64,000 nt of DNA from Pseudorhodoferax soli (GTDB lineage: Bacteria > Pseudomonadota > Gammaproteobacteria > Burkholderiales > Burkholderiaceae_C). Below the pieces are notes generated by a model. That model was not told the DNA's origin and searched no databases. It saw only the letters and a program-made list of their open reading frames with translations. This document shows positions 25,635 through 35,433 of the stretch, in pieces (position 1 is the stretch's first letter; the number at the start of each line of letters is the position of its first letter). The stretch covers positions 558,001-622,000 of the forward strand of contig NZ_QPJK01000001.1 in assembly GCF_003337555.1 (NCBI RefSeq), given 5' to 3'. A program made the position numbers and the translations under genes.

Positions 25635-25874
25635 GCTCGGGCTGCGGGTGGGGGCGTCCACTGCGTGTCCCCCGGCCTGGCGGCCTCCTCCTTTACCTTC
25701 GTGGACGCCCCCACCCACACCCCGAGCAGGGCACCGGCCGTTGCACGTGAAGACGATGAGCCACCGCCGAGCAAGGTGGTGGGGTGCCCCATCGCGCAGG
25801 TGAAAGGAGGAGGCGGCCAGGCCGGGGGACACGGAGCGATGGGGCGCCCCGCCGCCTTGCGCATCACGTGCAAC
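25635..25874. repeat. nested inverted-repeat element inside the amide operon
   Basis: The 336 bases between the two ATPase genes hold no gene but a structured element. Unit A is bounded by GTGGGGGCGTCCAC / GTGGACGCCCCCAC (25648-25661, 25701-25714) with outer GCTCGGG / CCCGAGC arms (25635-25641, 25721-25727). Unit B is bounded by GTTGCACGTGA / TCACGTGCAAC (25740-25750, 25864-25874) with an inner pair GGGGTGCCCCATCGC / GCGATGGGGCGCCCC. The cores of A and B (25665-25694 and 25803-25832) are inverted copies, 29 of 30 bases alike. This looks like a palindromic intergenic repeat (REPIN/MITE-like). Confidence 0.75.
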
Positions 25875-25908
25875 CGCCGTCGCACGACCAAACTGCAACA
25901 GCTCCATC

Positions 25909-26652
<744 letters not shown>

Positions 26653-26672
26653 GGGGGTGCTCCGGTCGGGTG

Positions 26673-27872
26673 TCAGGCGCGCTGGCCGTGCAGGCTGGCG
26701 TCGGGCGTGCCGGTCTCGGCACTGCTGGCCACCGCAGCCGCGTGCGGCGCCGTCTTGGCCGCCACCAGCTTGTCGTCGTAGGCGCGGCGGGCCGCGCCGC
26801 GCGCCTGCCACCAGGGCTTGATCTTGTCTTCCCACAGCCCCGCCAGGCCCATCGGGAAGGCCATGGTCACGCCGATGAAGAGCGCGGCCATCAGGAACAG
26901 CCACAGGTCGGGGAAGCTCTCGGAGAACAGCGTCTTGCCGGCGTTGACCAGCAGCGCGCCGTACACCGCGCCGACCAGGCTCATGCGCCCGCCCACGGCC
27001 GCGTAGATCACCATCTCGATGGAGGGCACGATGCCCACCAGAGTCGGCGACATGAAGCCCACCTGCAGCGTGAACAGCGCGCCGCCGATGCCCGACAGGC
27101 CGGCCGCCAGGCAGAACGTGAACACCTTGAAGTTGGACACGTCGTAGCCCGAGAAGCGCACGCGGTCTTCCTTGTCGCGCATGGCCAGGAGCAGCGTGCC
27201 GAGCTTGCTGGTCTGGATCCAGCGGCACAGCAGGATGCTGGCGATCAGCAGCGCCACGCAGACCAAGTACAGGATGGTCTTGGCGCTGTCGGTGCGGATG
27301 TCCCAGCCCATCAGCGTCTTCAGGTCGGTCATGCCGTTCACGCCGCCGGTGTAGCCCTGCTGGCCGACGATCAGCACCGTGAGGATCAGCGCCACGGCCT
27401 GCGTGATGATGGCGAAGTAGACGCCGCCCACGCGCCGCTTGAACATCGCGAAGCTGATGAGCCAGGCCAGCGCCATCGGCACGGCCACCACCAGGATCAG
27501 CGTGAGCGGCAGGCTCTTGAACGGCAGCCACATCAGCGGCAGCTCGGTGAGCTGGTTCCAGTCCATGAAGTCGGGGATGCCGGGCGTGGACTGGATCTTG
27601 GTGGTCTCCGGGTCCGAGGCTTCGAGCTTCAGGAACATGGCCATGGCGTAGCCGCCCAGGCCGAAGAACACGCCCTGCCCCAGGCTCAGCACGCCGCCGT
27701 AGCCCCAGACCATGACCAGGCCGACGGCGACGAAGGCATAGGTCAGGTACTTGCCGACCAGGTTCAGGCGGAAGATGTCGAGCGACAGCGGCAGCACCAC
27801 GACCAGAAGCACGGTCAGCAGCAGCACGCTGGCCAGGTGGTAGCGGTGGATCATGTCTTTGAGGAATTGCAT
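26673..27872 (-). CDS. UrtC-like permease of the amide transporter
   Basis: 399 residues, LivM-type with about ten membrane segments (GYGGVLSLGQGVFFGLGGYAM, loop LLAMRDKEDRVRFSGYD, IYAAVGGRMSLVGAVYGALLV). The C-terminus is an Ala-rich cytoplasmic tail. It forms the channel with the UrtB-like permease, whose gene lies 9 bases upstream. Confidence 0.9.
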   Translation of the reverse strand: MQFLKDMIHRYHLASVLLLTVLLVVVLPLSLDIFRLNLVGKYLTYAFVAVGLVMVWGYGGVLSLGQGVFFGLGGYAMAMFLKLEASDPETTKIQSTPGIPDFMDWNQLTELPLMWLPFKSLPLTLILVVAVPMALAWLISFAMFKRRVGGVYFAIITQAVALILTVLIVGQQGYTGGVNGMTDLKTLMGWDIRTDSAKTILYLVCVALLIASILLCRWIQTSKLGTLLLAMRDKEDRVRFSGYDVSNFKVFTFCLAAGLSGIGGALFTLQVGFMSPTLVGIVPSIEMVIYAAVGGRMSLVGAVYGALLVNAGKTLFSESFPDLWLFLMAALFIGVTMAFPMGLAGLWEDKIKPWWQARGAARRAYDDKLVAAKTAPHAAAVASSAETGTPDASLHGQRA

Positions 27873-27881
27873 GGCGGGCCT

Positions 27882-28796
27882 TCAGCGACGGACTTTGGAA
27901 GCGAACAGCCCTTGCGGCCGCATCATCAGAATGAGCACGATCAGCGACAGCGTGAGCACCTTGGCCATGGAGCCGCTCATGAAGAACTCGGTGATCGACT
28001 GCGTCTGCGCGATGCCGAAGGCCGAGACCACGGTGCCCAGCAGGCTGGCGGCGCCGCCGAAGGTGACGACCAGGAACGCGTCGACGATGTAGAGCTGCCC
28101 CGAGGTCGGCCCGGTGGAGCCGATGGTGGTGAACGCCGCGCCTGCCACGCCGGCGATGCCGCAGCCGATGGCGAAGGTCAGGCGGTCGGTCTTCTTGGTG
28201 TCGATGCCCGTGGCGTTGGCCATGGTGCGGTTGGCCACCGTGGCGCGCACGCGCAGGCCCCAGCGGCTCTTGTTGAGTGCGAGCAGCACGCCGGCCGTGA
28301 CGATGAGCGTCAGCGCCAGCACGAACATGCCGTTGATCGGGATGTCCAGGCCCTCCAGCGGCGCCCAAGAGCCCATCAGCCATTCGGGCAGGTTGGGGCT
28401 GACCTCCTTGGGGCCGATGAAGGTGCGAAAGCACTGCTGCAGCGCCAGGCTCACGCCCCAGGTGGCCAGCAGCGTGTCCAGCGGCCGGCTGTACAGGTGG
28501 CGGATCAACGCCCATTCCATGACCCAGCCGAACACGAAGGCCATGCAGAAGGCCAGCAGGATGGCAATGGGGAAGTAGACCGACATGGCACCGGGCAGCC
28601 AATGCTCGGTCAGCACGTTGGCCATGTAGACGGTGTAGGCGCCGATCGCCATGAACTCGCCGTGCGCCATGTTGATGACGCCCATCTGGCCGAAGATGAT
28701 GGCCAGGCCCAGGCCCATCAGCAGCAGCACCGCGAACAGGGACAGGCCCGCGAAGCCCTGCATGAGGCCGATGTTGAGCATCTCGGAAATGGTCAT
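27882..28796 (-). CDS. UrtB-like permease of the amide transporter
   Basis: 304 residues, LivH-type permease (LAIIFGQMGVINMAHGEFMAIGAYTVY, ANATGIDTKKTDRLTFAIG, AFLVVTFGGAASLLGTVVSAFG). Unlike UrtB of the first operon it has no N-terminal periplasmic domain of about 210 residues, so it is a plain permease. Preceded by the binding-protein gene with a 68-base spacer containing a hairpin. Confidence 0.9.
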   Translation of the reverse strand: MTISEMLNIGLMQGFAGLSLFAVLLLMGLGLAIIFGQMGVINMAHGEFMAIGAYTVYMANVLTEHWLPGAMSVYFPIAILLAFCMAFVFGWVMEWALIRHLYSRPLDTLLATWGVSLALQQCFRTFIGPKEVSPNLPEWLMGSWAPLEGLDIPINGMFVLALTLIVTAGVLLALNKSRWGLRVRATVANRTMANATGIDTKKTDRLTFAIGCGIAGVAGAAFTTIGSTGPTSGQLYIVDAFLVVTFGGAASLLGTVVSAFGIAQTQSITEFFMSGSMAKVLTLSLIVLILMMRPQGLFASKVRR

Positions 28797-28827
28797 GGCG
28801 CGCTCGCTCTCTCAGGTTCTCGACAAC

Positions 28828-28854
28828 GCCCTCCCCCGACCGCCGGGGAAGGGC
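28828..28854 (-). other. intercistronic hairpin after the amide-binding protein gene
   Basis: A 10-bp stem with one wobble pair (GCCCTTCCCC with GGGGGAGGGC on the minus strand), 7-base loop, 11 bases after the binding-protein stop. It mirrors the hairpin between urtA and urtB in the first operon. Confidence 0.55.
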
Positions 28855-28864
28855 CGGGCTTGGC

Positions 28865-30118
28865 TTATTGGTAGCCCTTGGGGAACGGATCGGGCGCGAT
28901 GAGGCTGCCCGACTCGGCGACCACCTTGAACGTTCCGTCCTTCTGGCCCTGGCCGATGCGTGCCTTGCTCCACAGGTGGTGGTTGGCGTCGACCTTGACG
29001 TAGCCTTCCGGCGCGGTCTTGAGCTCGATGCCGGGCGAGGCCGCCGCCACCTTGGTCACGTCGAAGCTGCCGGCCTTCTCGACCGCGGCCTTCCACAGCC
29101 AGGGGCCCAGGTAGCCGGCCTGCGTCACGTCGCCGATCACCGCGTCCTTGCCGTACTTGGCCTTGAAGGCTTCGACGAACTTCTTGTTGTTCTCGTTGTC
29201 GAGCGACTGGAAGTACTTCATCGAGGAGTAGAAGCCGGCGAAGTTGTCGCCGCCCACGCCGGTCATTTCGTCCTCGGTGACCGACAGCGTCAGCAGGAAC
29301 TGCTTGTCACCGGTGATGCCGGCGGCCTTGAGCTGCTTGTAGAAGGCCACGTTGGAGCCGCCCACCACGGCCGCGAAGATGCAGTCGGGCTTGGCCACCT
29401 TGATCTTGTTGATCAGCGAGTTGAAGTTGGTGTGGCCCAGCGGGTAGTACTCCTCGCCCTTCACGCTGCCCAGCTTGCCCACCGTCTCGATGTGCTTGCG
29501 CGCGATCTTCATCGAGGTGCGCGGCCAGATGTAGTCGGAGCCGACCAGGAAGAAGGTCTTGGCCTTCTTCTCCTTCGCGCCCCAGTCCAGGCCCCAGATG
29601 ATCTGCTGCGTGGCTTCCTGGCCGGTGTAGATCACGTTCTTGCTCTGCTCCAGGCCTTCATAGAAGGTGGGGTAGTACAAGAGGCCGTTCTCTTTCTCGA
29701 ACACCGGCAGCACGGCCTTGCGCGAGGCGCTGGTCCAACAGCCGAACACGCAGGCGGTCTTGTCGTTGACGAGCAGCTTGCGGCTCTTCTCGGCAAAGGT
29801 GGGCCAGTCGGAGGCGCCGTCTTCCTTGATGACCTTGATCTTGCGGCCCAGGATGCCGCCCATGGCGTTGATCTGGTCGATGGCGAGCTGCTCTGCCTGG
29901 ATCGAGCCGGTCTCGCTGATGGCCATGGTGCCGGTGGCCGAGTGCAACTGGCCCACCGTCACCTCGGTGTCGGTGACCGCGAGGCCCGTGGTGTTGACCT
30001 TGGCGGTGGGGAACTGCTGGGCCAGCGCGGCGGTCGACAGGCCTGCGAGCGGCGACATGGCAGCCATCTGCAGCATGCGGCGGCGCAGGACGGATTCGGG
30101 ACGGGAATCTGCGGACAT
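28865..30118 (-). CDS. UrtA-like substrate-binding protein for short-chain amides
   Basis: 417 residues. Start at MSADSRP, fixed by AAGGAG 7 bases before. Export signal with twin Arg (RRRMLQMAAMSPLAG...AALA), possibly Tat. Type I periplasmic binding protein of the UrtA/FmdD group: VTVGQLHSATGTMAISETGSIQA, CVFGCWTSASRKAVLPVFEKEN, LLYYPTFYEGLEQSKNVIYTG. The linked formamidase and divergent amidase suggest formamide or acetamide as ligand, not urea. First gene of the operon; its promoter region is shared with amiE. Confidence 0.88.
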   Translation of the reverse strand: MSADSRPESVLRRRMLQMAAMSPLAGLSTAALAQQFPTAKVNTTGLAVTDTEVTVGQLHSATGTMAISETGSIQAEQLAIDQINAMGGILGRKIKVIKEDGASDWPTFAEKSRKLLVNDKTACVFGCWTSASRKAVLPVFEKENGLLYYPTFYEGLEQSKNVIYTGQEATQQIIWGLDWGAKEKKAKTFFLVGSDYIWPRTSMKIARKHIETVGKLGSVKGEEYYPLGHTNFNSLINKIKVAKPDCIFAAVVGGSNVAFYKQLKAAGITGDKQFLLTLSVTEDEMTGVGGDNFAGFYSSMKYFQSLDNENNKKFVEAFKAKYGKDAVIGDVTQAGYLGPWLWKAAVEKAGSFDVTKVAAASPGIELKTAPEGYVKVDANHHLWSKARIGQGQKDGTFKVVAESGSLIAPDPFPKGYQ

Positions 30119-30207
30119 GAACACTCCTTGGGTTGGACCGGTCGCAGCACGGGAAGTTGGTGTGCTGCGGTGCAACAGAAGGTATCCGCGACGGTGCGCA
30201 GGACGAA

Positions 30208-30223
30208 TACGTCATTCAACGTA
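30208..30223. promoter_or_regulatory. palindrome TACGTC-ATTC-AACGTA between amiE and the amide transporter
   Basis: 6+4+6 palindrome with one mismatch, centrally placed in the 167-base divergent spacer. Read towards amiE a -10-like AACACT follows after exactly 23 bases; read towards the transporter a TACCTT follows, also after 23 bases. One bound dimer could therefore activate both promoters. Nearly identical to the fmdB site. Confidence 0.7.
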
Positions 30224-30285
30224 GTGCGCTTTGTGCAACCGGGTCCAACACTGGCCGCCCGATCCCACACAGCAGGAGCAATGCA

Positions 30286-31323
30286 ATGCGCCACGGCGAC
30301 ATTTCGAGCAGCAAGGACAGCGTCGGCGTGGCCGTCGTCAACTACAAGATGCCGCGGTTGCACACCAAGGCCGAGGTGCTGGCCAACGCCCGCAAGATCG
30401 CCGAGATGGTGGTCGGCATGAAACGCGGCCTGCCGGGCATGGACCTGGTGGTGTTCCCCGAGTACTCGACGCACGGCATCATGTACGACGCCAAGGAGAT
30501 GTACGAGACCGCCGCCACCGTGCCCGGCGAGGAGACCGCGATCTTCGCGGCGGCCTGCCGCGAGGCCAAGGTCTGGGGCGTGTTCTCGCTGACCGGCGAG
30601 CGCCACGAGGACCATCCGAACAAGGCACCCTACAACACCCTGATCCTCATGAACGACCAGGGCGAGATCGTGCAGAAGTACCGCAAGATCATGCCCTGGG
30701 TGCCGGTGGAGGGCTGGTACCCGGGCGACTGCACCTACGTGAGCGACGGCCCCAAGGGCATGAAGATCAGCCTGATCATCTGCGACGACGGCAACTACCC
30801 CGAGATCTGGCGCGACTGCGCGATGAAGGGCGCCGAACTCATCGTGCGCTGCCAGGGCTACATGTACCCGGCCAAGGAGCAGCAGGTGCTGGTGGCCAAG
30901 GCCATGGCCTTCATGAACAACTGCTACGTGGCCGTGGCCAACGCCACCGGCTTCGACGGCGTGTACTCGTACTTCGGCCACTCGGCGCTGATCGGCTTCG
31001 ACGGCCGCACGCTGGGCGAGTGCGGCGAGGAAGAGATGGGCATCAACTACGCCGAGCTCTCCATGCACCTGATCCGCGACGCGCGCCAAAACGGCCAGTC
31101 GCAGAACCACCTCTACAAGCTGCTGCACCGCGGCTACACCGGCAAGATCAACTCGGGCGAGGACATGCACGGCGTGGCAGCCTGCCCGTATGGCTTCTAT
31201 GCCGACTGGATCAAGGACCCCGAAGGCACGCGGAAAAGAGTGGAGGCGTTCACGCGCAGCACGCCGGGCACGCCCGAGTGCCCGATCGACGGCATTCCCA
31301 ACACCCTGCCCGACCACCGGTGA
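30286..31323 (+). CDS. amiE: aliphatic amidase AmiE
   Basis: 345 residues. Start at MRHGDISSS with AGGAG 8 bases before. Nitrilase superfamily; the catalytic triad is intact at E59 (FPEYS), K134 (YRKIMPW) and C166 ([10 protein letters not shown]), the same numbering as the Pseudomonas amidase. It hydrolyses acetamide, propionamide and similar amides to the acid and ammonia in the cytoplasm. Divergent from the amide transporter. The stop overlaps the GTG of the next gene, so the three genes that follow are translated in series. Confidence 0.95.
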   Translation: MRHGDISSSKDSVGVAVVNYKMPRLHTKAEVLANARKIAEMVVGMKRGLPGMDLVVFPEYSTHGIMYDAKEMYETAATVPGEETAIFAAACREAKVWGVFSLTGERHEDHPNKAPYNTLILMNDQGEIVQKYRKIMPWVPVEGWYPGDCTYVSDGPKGMKISLIICDDGNYPEIWRDCAMKGAELIVRCQGYMYPAKEQQVLVAKAMAFMNNCYVAVANATGFDGVYSYFGHSALIGFDGRTLGECGEEEMGINYAELSMHLIRDARQNGQSQNHLYKLLHRGYTGKINSGEDMHGVAACPYGFYADWIKDPEGTRKRVEAFTRSTPGTPECPIDGIPNTLPDHR

Positions 31324-32135
31324 GTGCCGTTCTGCAGGCACCGGCCGATCCGCTGGCGGACTGGCGGGTCGCGGCCGAGCCCTATTACCGTCCGGTCGGC
31401 GACGAGGTCGCACAGTTCCAGGACGCCTACGCGCTGCGCCTGCCCCTGCTGCTCAAAGGACCGCCCGGCTGCGGCAAGACGCGCTTCGTCGAGCACATGG
31501 CCTGGACGCTGGGCCTGCCGCTGGTCACCGTGGCCTGCCACGAAGACATGGCGGCCGGCGACCTGCTGGGCCGCTGGCTGATCGACGCCGACGGCACGCG
31601 CTGGCAGGACGGCCCGTTGAGCCTGGCCGCGCGCCACGGCGCGTTGTGCTACCTGGACGAGCTGATCGAGGCGCGGCCCGATGCGCTCACCGTGCTGCAC
31701 CCGCTGGCCGACACGCGCCGCGTGCTGCCGCTGGAGCGCAACGGCGAACTGCTCGCGGCGCACCCGCGCTTCCAGCTGGTGGTCTCGTACAACCCGCAGC
31801 CGGGGCGCGACCTGCGGCCGGCCACGCGCCAGCGCTTCGTGGCCATGGCGTTCGAGGCGCCACCGGTGCCGGCCCAGGTGGCGATCCTGGTGCATGAGGC
31901 GGGCCTGGAGCCCGAGCAGGCCATGCGCCTCGTCGGTCTGGCCGAGCGTGCGCGCGCACTGGACGAGGGCGCGCAAGCAGCCCTGTCCATGCGCATGCTG
32001 GTGCGCGCAGGGCAGCTGATGGCCGGCGGCATGCAGGCGCGTGTTGCCTGCGAACTGGCCCTGGTGCAAGCCTGGTCGGACCAGCCCGAGCGCGTGCAGG
32101 CACTGCGCGCGCTGGCGGACGCGCTCTACCCGTGA
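31320..32135 (+). CDS. MoxR-type AAA+ ATPase (CbbQ/NorQ group)
   Basis: 271 residues. GTG start overlaps the amiE stop (GTGA). Walker [11 protein letters not shown], Walker [15 protein letters not shown], sensor [20 protein letters not shown], all as in CbbQ/NirQ/NorQ ATPases. These work with a VWA partner to remodel or activate an enzyme, as CbbQ/CbbO do for Rubisco. In Pseudomonas the amidase operon also contains an ATPase, AmiB. What it would activate here is open, since AmiE needs no metal. Confidence 0.88.
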   Translation: MSAVLQAPADPLADWRVAAEPYYRPVGDEVAQFQDAYALRLPLLLKGPPGCGKTRFVEHMAWTLGLPLVTVACHEDMAAGDLLGRWLIDADGTRWQDGPLSLAARHGALCYLDELIEARPDALTVLHPLADTRRVLPLERNGELLAAHPRFQLVVSYNPQPGRDLRPATRQRFVAMAFEAPPVPAQVAILVHEAGLEPEQAMRLVGLAERARALDEGAQAALSMRMLVRAGQLMAGGMQARVACELALVQAWSDQPERVQALRALADALYP

Positions 32136-33628
32136 ACACCGCGGCGCTGCGGCTCCTGCTGCAGGCGCTGTCCCGGCGCGCCTGCACGGTCGAGCCGGTC
32201 ACCGGCTTGGCGCAGCCCGTGCTGGCGCCCGCGCAGCTGCTGCTGCCGCCCGGCCTCGTGCACGGCGCTGCGGCCATCGCGCACGCCGCGGCGCACCTGC
32301 GCCATTCCCCGCCAGCGCGCGATGCGCGTGGCCGCAAGCCGCTGGCGCTGGCCCTGCTGTCGGCCGTCGAGGACGCGCGCGTCGAACGCCTGTTGCTCGA
32401 GGAATTTCCCGGCGTGCGCCGCTGGTTCGCCACTGGTCTGCCGGGCACCGCGCCCGAGGGCCTGGGCTTCGCCGCGCTGATGCATCGGCTGGACCGCGCG
32501 CTGGCCGACCCGGCCGCGCACGACGGCCACCACTGGGTGCAGCGCGCGCAGCAGGGCTTCTGGGCGCTGCCGGCCAACGCTGGTCCGCAGGCCTTCGCCG
32601 ACCTGGCGATGCGTCTGGCCAACATGCTGGGCCAGATGCGCGTGCCGTTCGACACGCAGTACCGGCCGGCAGCGGCCTACCGCGACGACCACAGCTACCT
32701 GTGGGACCACGGCCGAACCGGCGATGCGGATGCGCTGCCCGCAGACGGCGGTGCACAGGCACCGTCGGCCGGTGACCTCGTTGGAGCCCAGGGCTCCCCC
32801 GTCTTGCGTGAGCGGCACTATGCCGAATGGCATGACCGGCTGGGCCAGTGGCGCCCGGGCTGGTGCCGCGTGCAGGAGCGTTCCGTGGCACGCCGCGGCA
32901 CGGCGGCCCCGCCCACTCGCCGACGCCTGCCGCCCCAGGCGGAGGGCGAGGCGCTGGACCTGCCGGCCACCGTCGCGGCCCTGGTGGACCGGCGGCTTGC
33001 CCGCAGCTGGGACCCGCGCCTGTTCCAGCGCACGCTGCCGCCCGTGCGCGCCAGCGTGCTGCTGCTGCTCGATCTGTCGCAGTCCACGCTCGCCATGTGG
33101 GGGGCCGGCCCGCTGAGCGTGCAAGCCGCCCAGCAGCGCGCCGCGCTGTGGATGGCCAACCGCCTGGCGGCGCAGGGCGCGCGCGTGGCCGTGCACGGCT
33201 TCGCGTCGAACGGCCGCTCCGAGGTCGCGTACTGGCGGGCGGTGGAATTTGGCGCGCCGTGCGATGCAGCGGCTCTGGCCGCGCTGCCTGTGCGGCACTC
33301 CACACGCCTGGGCGCGGCGCTGCGCCACGCCCAGGCGCTGCTGGCCGAGCAGAACAGCCCGCGCCGCAGCCTGGTACTGCTCAGCGATGGCCAGCCCTGG
33401 GACATTGACGTGTTCGAGGCCGGCCACCTGCTGTGCGATGCGCGCCGCGCGGTGCAGGCACTGCGGTCGGCCGGCATGCAGGCACAGTGCCTCGCGCCGG
33501 ATGCTCTGGCGGCGGCCGAACTGGAGCCCGTGTTCGGCGCGGCGGCCGTGCACCGCATCGCCAACCCCGCAGCGATGGCACAGCAGCTTGCGCAAGCATG
33601 CCAGGCCGCGCTGGTGCGCCCCGCCTGA
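32132..33628 (+). CDS. VWA-domain protein (CbbO/NorD-like), partner of the MoxR ATPase
   Basis: 498 residues. GTG start overlaps the ATPase stop (GTGA). The N-terminal half is helical and Ala/Leu/His-rich; the C-terminal half is a von Willebrand A domain with an intact metal site (LLLDLSQST, MIDAS DxSxS) and LVLLSDGQPWDID. MoxR/VWA pairs act together as chaperones. Last gene of the amiE operon; a 12-bp hairpin lies 66 bases on. Confidence 0.85.
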   Translation: MNTAALRLLLQALSRRACTVEPVTGLAQPVLAPAQLLLPPGLVHGAAAIAHAAAHLRHSPPARDARGRKPLALALLSAVEDARVERLLLEEFPGVRRWFATGLPGTAPEGLGFAALMHRLDRALADPAAHDGHHWVQRAQQGFWALPANAGPQAFADLAMRLANMLGQMRVPFDTQYRPAAAYRDDHSYLWDHGRTGDADALPADGGAQAPSAGDLVGAQGSPVLRERHYAEWHDRLGQWRPGWCRVQERSVARRGTAAPPTRRRLPPQAEGEALDLPATVAALVDRRLARSWDPRLFQRTLPPVRASVLLLLDLSQSTLAMWGAGPLSVQAAQQRAALWMANRLAAQGARVAVHGFASNGRSEVAYWRAVEFGAPCDAAALAALPVRHSTRLGAALRHAQALLAEQNSPRRSLVLLSDGQPWDIDVFEAGHLLCDARRAVQALRSAGMQAQCLAPDALAAAELEPVFGAAAVHRIANPAAMAQQLAQACQAALVRPA

Positions 33629-33693
33629 GCGCCGACCGGCTGGGGTGACGCCACCCGCACCGGGCCCGCGCCACGGCCCACCGCCGCAGTGCT

Positions 33694-33724
33694 CGCGCGG
33701 TCCGGGAAGCGGCCGGACCGCGCG
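33694..33724 (+). terminator. long hairpin after the amiE operon
   Basis: Perfect 12-bp stem CGCGCGGTCCGG / CCGGACCGCGCG, 7-base loop, with no T tract. Likely ends or protects the amiE-ATPase-VWA transcript. Confidence 0.5.
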
Positions 33725-33788
33725 GTCCAGCCCAAACTCAGCCATCTTTCAGCATCGCCCGCGACATCGCCCACCGCTGCCGGCCGCT

Positions 33789-33810
33789 TTGGTTTACAAC
33801 GCGAAACCAA
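33789..33810 (+). other. stem-loop directly before the ribosome site of the EAL gene
   Basis: 7-bp stem TTGGTTT / AAACCAA with an 8-base loop, ending immediately before the GGGAGA ribosome site of the next gene. Position suggests an effect on translation start; it may be coincidence. Confidence 0.35.
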
Positions 33811-33821
33811 GGGAGACAAGC

Positions 33822-35396
33822 ATGGACGAACAGCTGCTGCTGGAGCATTTGCGCGGTGCACTCGCTGCAGGGGAGATCTGGCCAGCCCTGCAGCCGCAAG
33901 TGGACCTGCAGACGCGCCGGATCGTCGGCTTCGAGGTGCTGGCACGCTGGAGTTCGCTCACGCTGGGGCCGGTGCCTCCTGTGCGCTTCATCCCCGTGGC
34001 CGAACAGGCGGGGCTGCTGGACGGCCTGGTCCTCCATCTGGTCCGCCAGGCCTGCGCGCAGGCCAGCGCCTGGCCCGGCGACTTCCAGCTGGCGTTCAAC
34101 CTGGCGCCGACCCAGTTCCTTGACCTGGGCATCGTCGACGAGATCAGCGCGGCGGCCGCGGCCGGCGGCCTGGCGTTGCAGCGGGTGTGCATCGAGATCA
34201 CCGAGAGCTCGCTGTTCCACAGCAACGCCACGGCGCAGCGCGCCATCGCGCTGTTCAAGCAGGCCGGCATGCGGCTGGCGCTGGACGACTTCGGCACCGG
34301 CCATTCCAGCCTGACGCGGCTGCAGGCCCTGCCCTTCGACGAGATCAAGATCGACGCCAGCTTCGTGCGCGCGCTGGAGACCGACGCCAACAGCCTGAAG
34401 ATCGTGACCGCCGTGCTCGGCCTGGGCCAGAGCCTGGGCGTGCACGTGGTGGCGGAGGGCATCGAGAACGAACGGCAGGCCGCCATCCTGGCCCGCATGG
34501 GCTGTGCGCTCGGCCAGGGCTACCTGTGGGGCGCGCCGCAGGCCGCAGCGCAGGCGCGGCAGGCGCTCGAGCGGCACGGCGGCTTCTCGCGGCGCGACCG
34601 CCCGCTGGACACCTCGCCGTTCCAGCGCTTCCACCAGCTCGAATCGCTGTACGAGGCCGCGCCGGTGGGGCTGGGCTTCATCGACGCGCAGCTGCGCGTG
34701 GTCAGCGCCAACGCGCGCATCGGCGAGATGCTGGGGCTGGACCTGTCGCAGGCGACCGGCCGCGCGGTCGACCAGCTGGTGGACGGCCGGCGCCTGGCGG
34801 ACTTCGCGCAGGCCCTGCAGCGCGTGCTGGACGGCGAGCCGCTGTCGCCGCTGGAGTACCGGCGCCGCGACACGGGCGCGATCAGCCTGATCGCCCTGCA
34901 GCAGGTGCGCAGCGCATCGGGGCAGCCCCTGGGGGTCTCGGTGTTCGCCATGGACGTGTCAGAACGGGTGGCCGCCGAGCGCACGCTGCAGGAGACCATC
35001 GCGCACTACCGCGAGGTGATCGCGCTGGCCCCCAACGTGACCTGGGCTGCCGGCCCCGACGGCAGCATCGACTACATGGGCCAGACCTGGGAGTGGTCGC
35101 CCATGAGCACCAGCGCCGAGCGCCACGCCCGCTGGCGCGAACGCATGGATGAGGCGGACCAGGTGCGCGTGCGGGCCGAGTGGCTGGCCCACCTGCCGAG
35201 CAAGCAGCCGTTCGAGACCGTGTTCCGCATCCTGTGGCCGGACGGCACATGGAAGTGGGTGCGCAGCCGGGCCCGGCCGCAGTTCGACGCGCAAGGCGAG
35301 GTCCGGCGCTGGTATGGGCTGATCACGGACATCACGGCCGAACACGCGCTGGCGCAGCGTGTGCAAGCACTGGAGGCCCGGTCCGGGCGGCGCTGA
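33822..35396 (+). CDS. EAL-domain c-di-GMP phosphodiesterase with two PAS domains
   Basis: 524 residues; ATG preceded by AGGGAGA. EAL domain at about 1-245: EVL in place of EAL (38-40), FNLAPTQ, CIEITES, LDDFGTGHSS, the conserved Lys in FDEIKIDASFV and VAEGIE, so the catalytic set appears complete. Two C-terminal PAS domains follow (about 275-390 and 395-520). The order EAL first, PAS second is less usual. It should hydrolyse c-di-GMP. Thirty-seven bases separate it from the permease-kinase gene. Confidence 0.85.
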   Translation: MDEQLLLEHLRGALAAGEIWPALQPQVDLQTRRIVGFEVLARWSSLTLGPVPPVRFIPVAEQAGLLDGLVLHLVRQACAQASAWPGDFQLAFNLAPTQFLDLGIVDEISAAAAAGGLALQRVCIEITESSLFHSNATAQRAIALFKQAGMRLALDDFGTGHSSLTRLQALPFDEIKIDASFVRALETDANSLKIVTAVLGLGQSLGVHVVAEGIENERQAAILARMGCALGQGYLWGAPQAAAQARQALERHGGFSRRDRPLDTSPFQRFHQLESLYEAAPVGLGFIDAQLRVVSANARIGEMLGLDLSQATGRAVDQLVDGRRLADFAQALQRVLDGEPLSPLEYRRRDTGAISLIALQQVRSASGQPLGVSVFAMDVSERVAAERTLQETIAHYREVIALAPNVTWAAGPDGSIDYMGQTWEWSPMSTSAERHARWRERMDEADQVRVRAEWLAHLPSKQPFETVFRILWPDGTWKWVRSRARPQFDAQGEVRRWYGLITDITAEHALAQRVQALEARSGRR

Positions 35397-35433
35397 CCCC
35401 TTCGGTACGCTTATTGCATGGGCCAGGGGTTCC

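Noticed and set aside
35397-35433. TACGCT half-site before permease-kinase copy 1
   Set aside because: No second half at the right distance, so not counted as a member of the TACGYC palindrome family.
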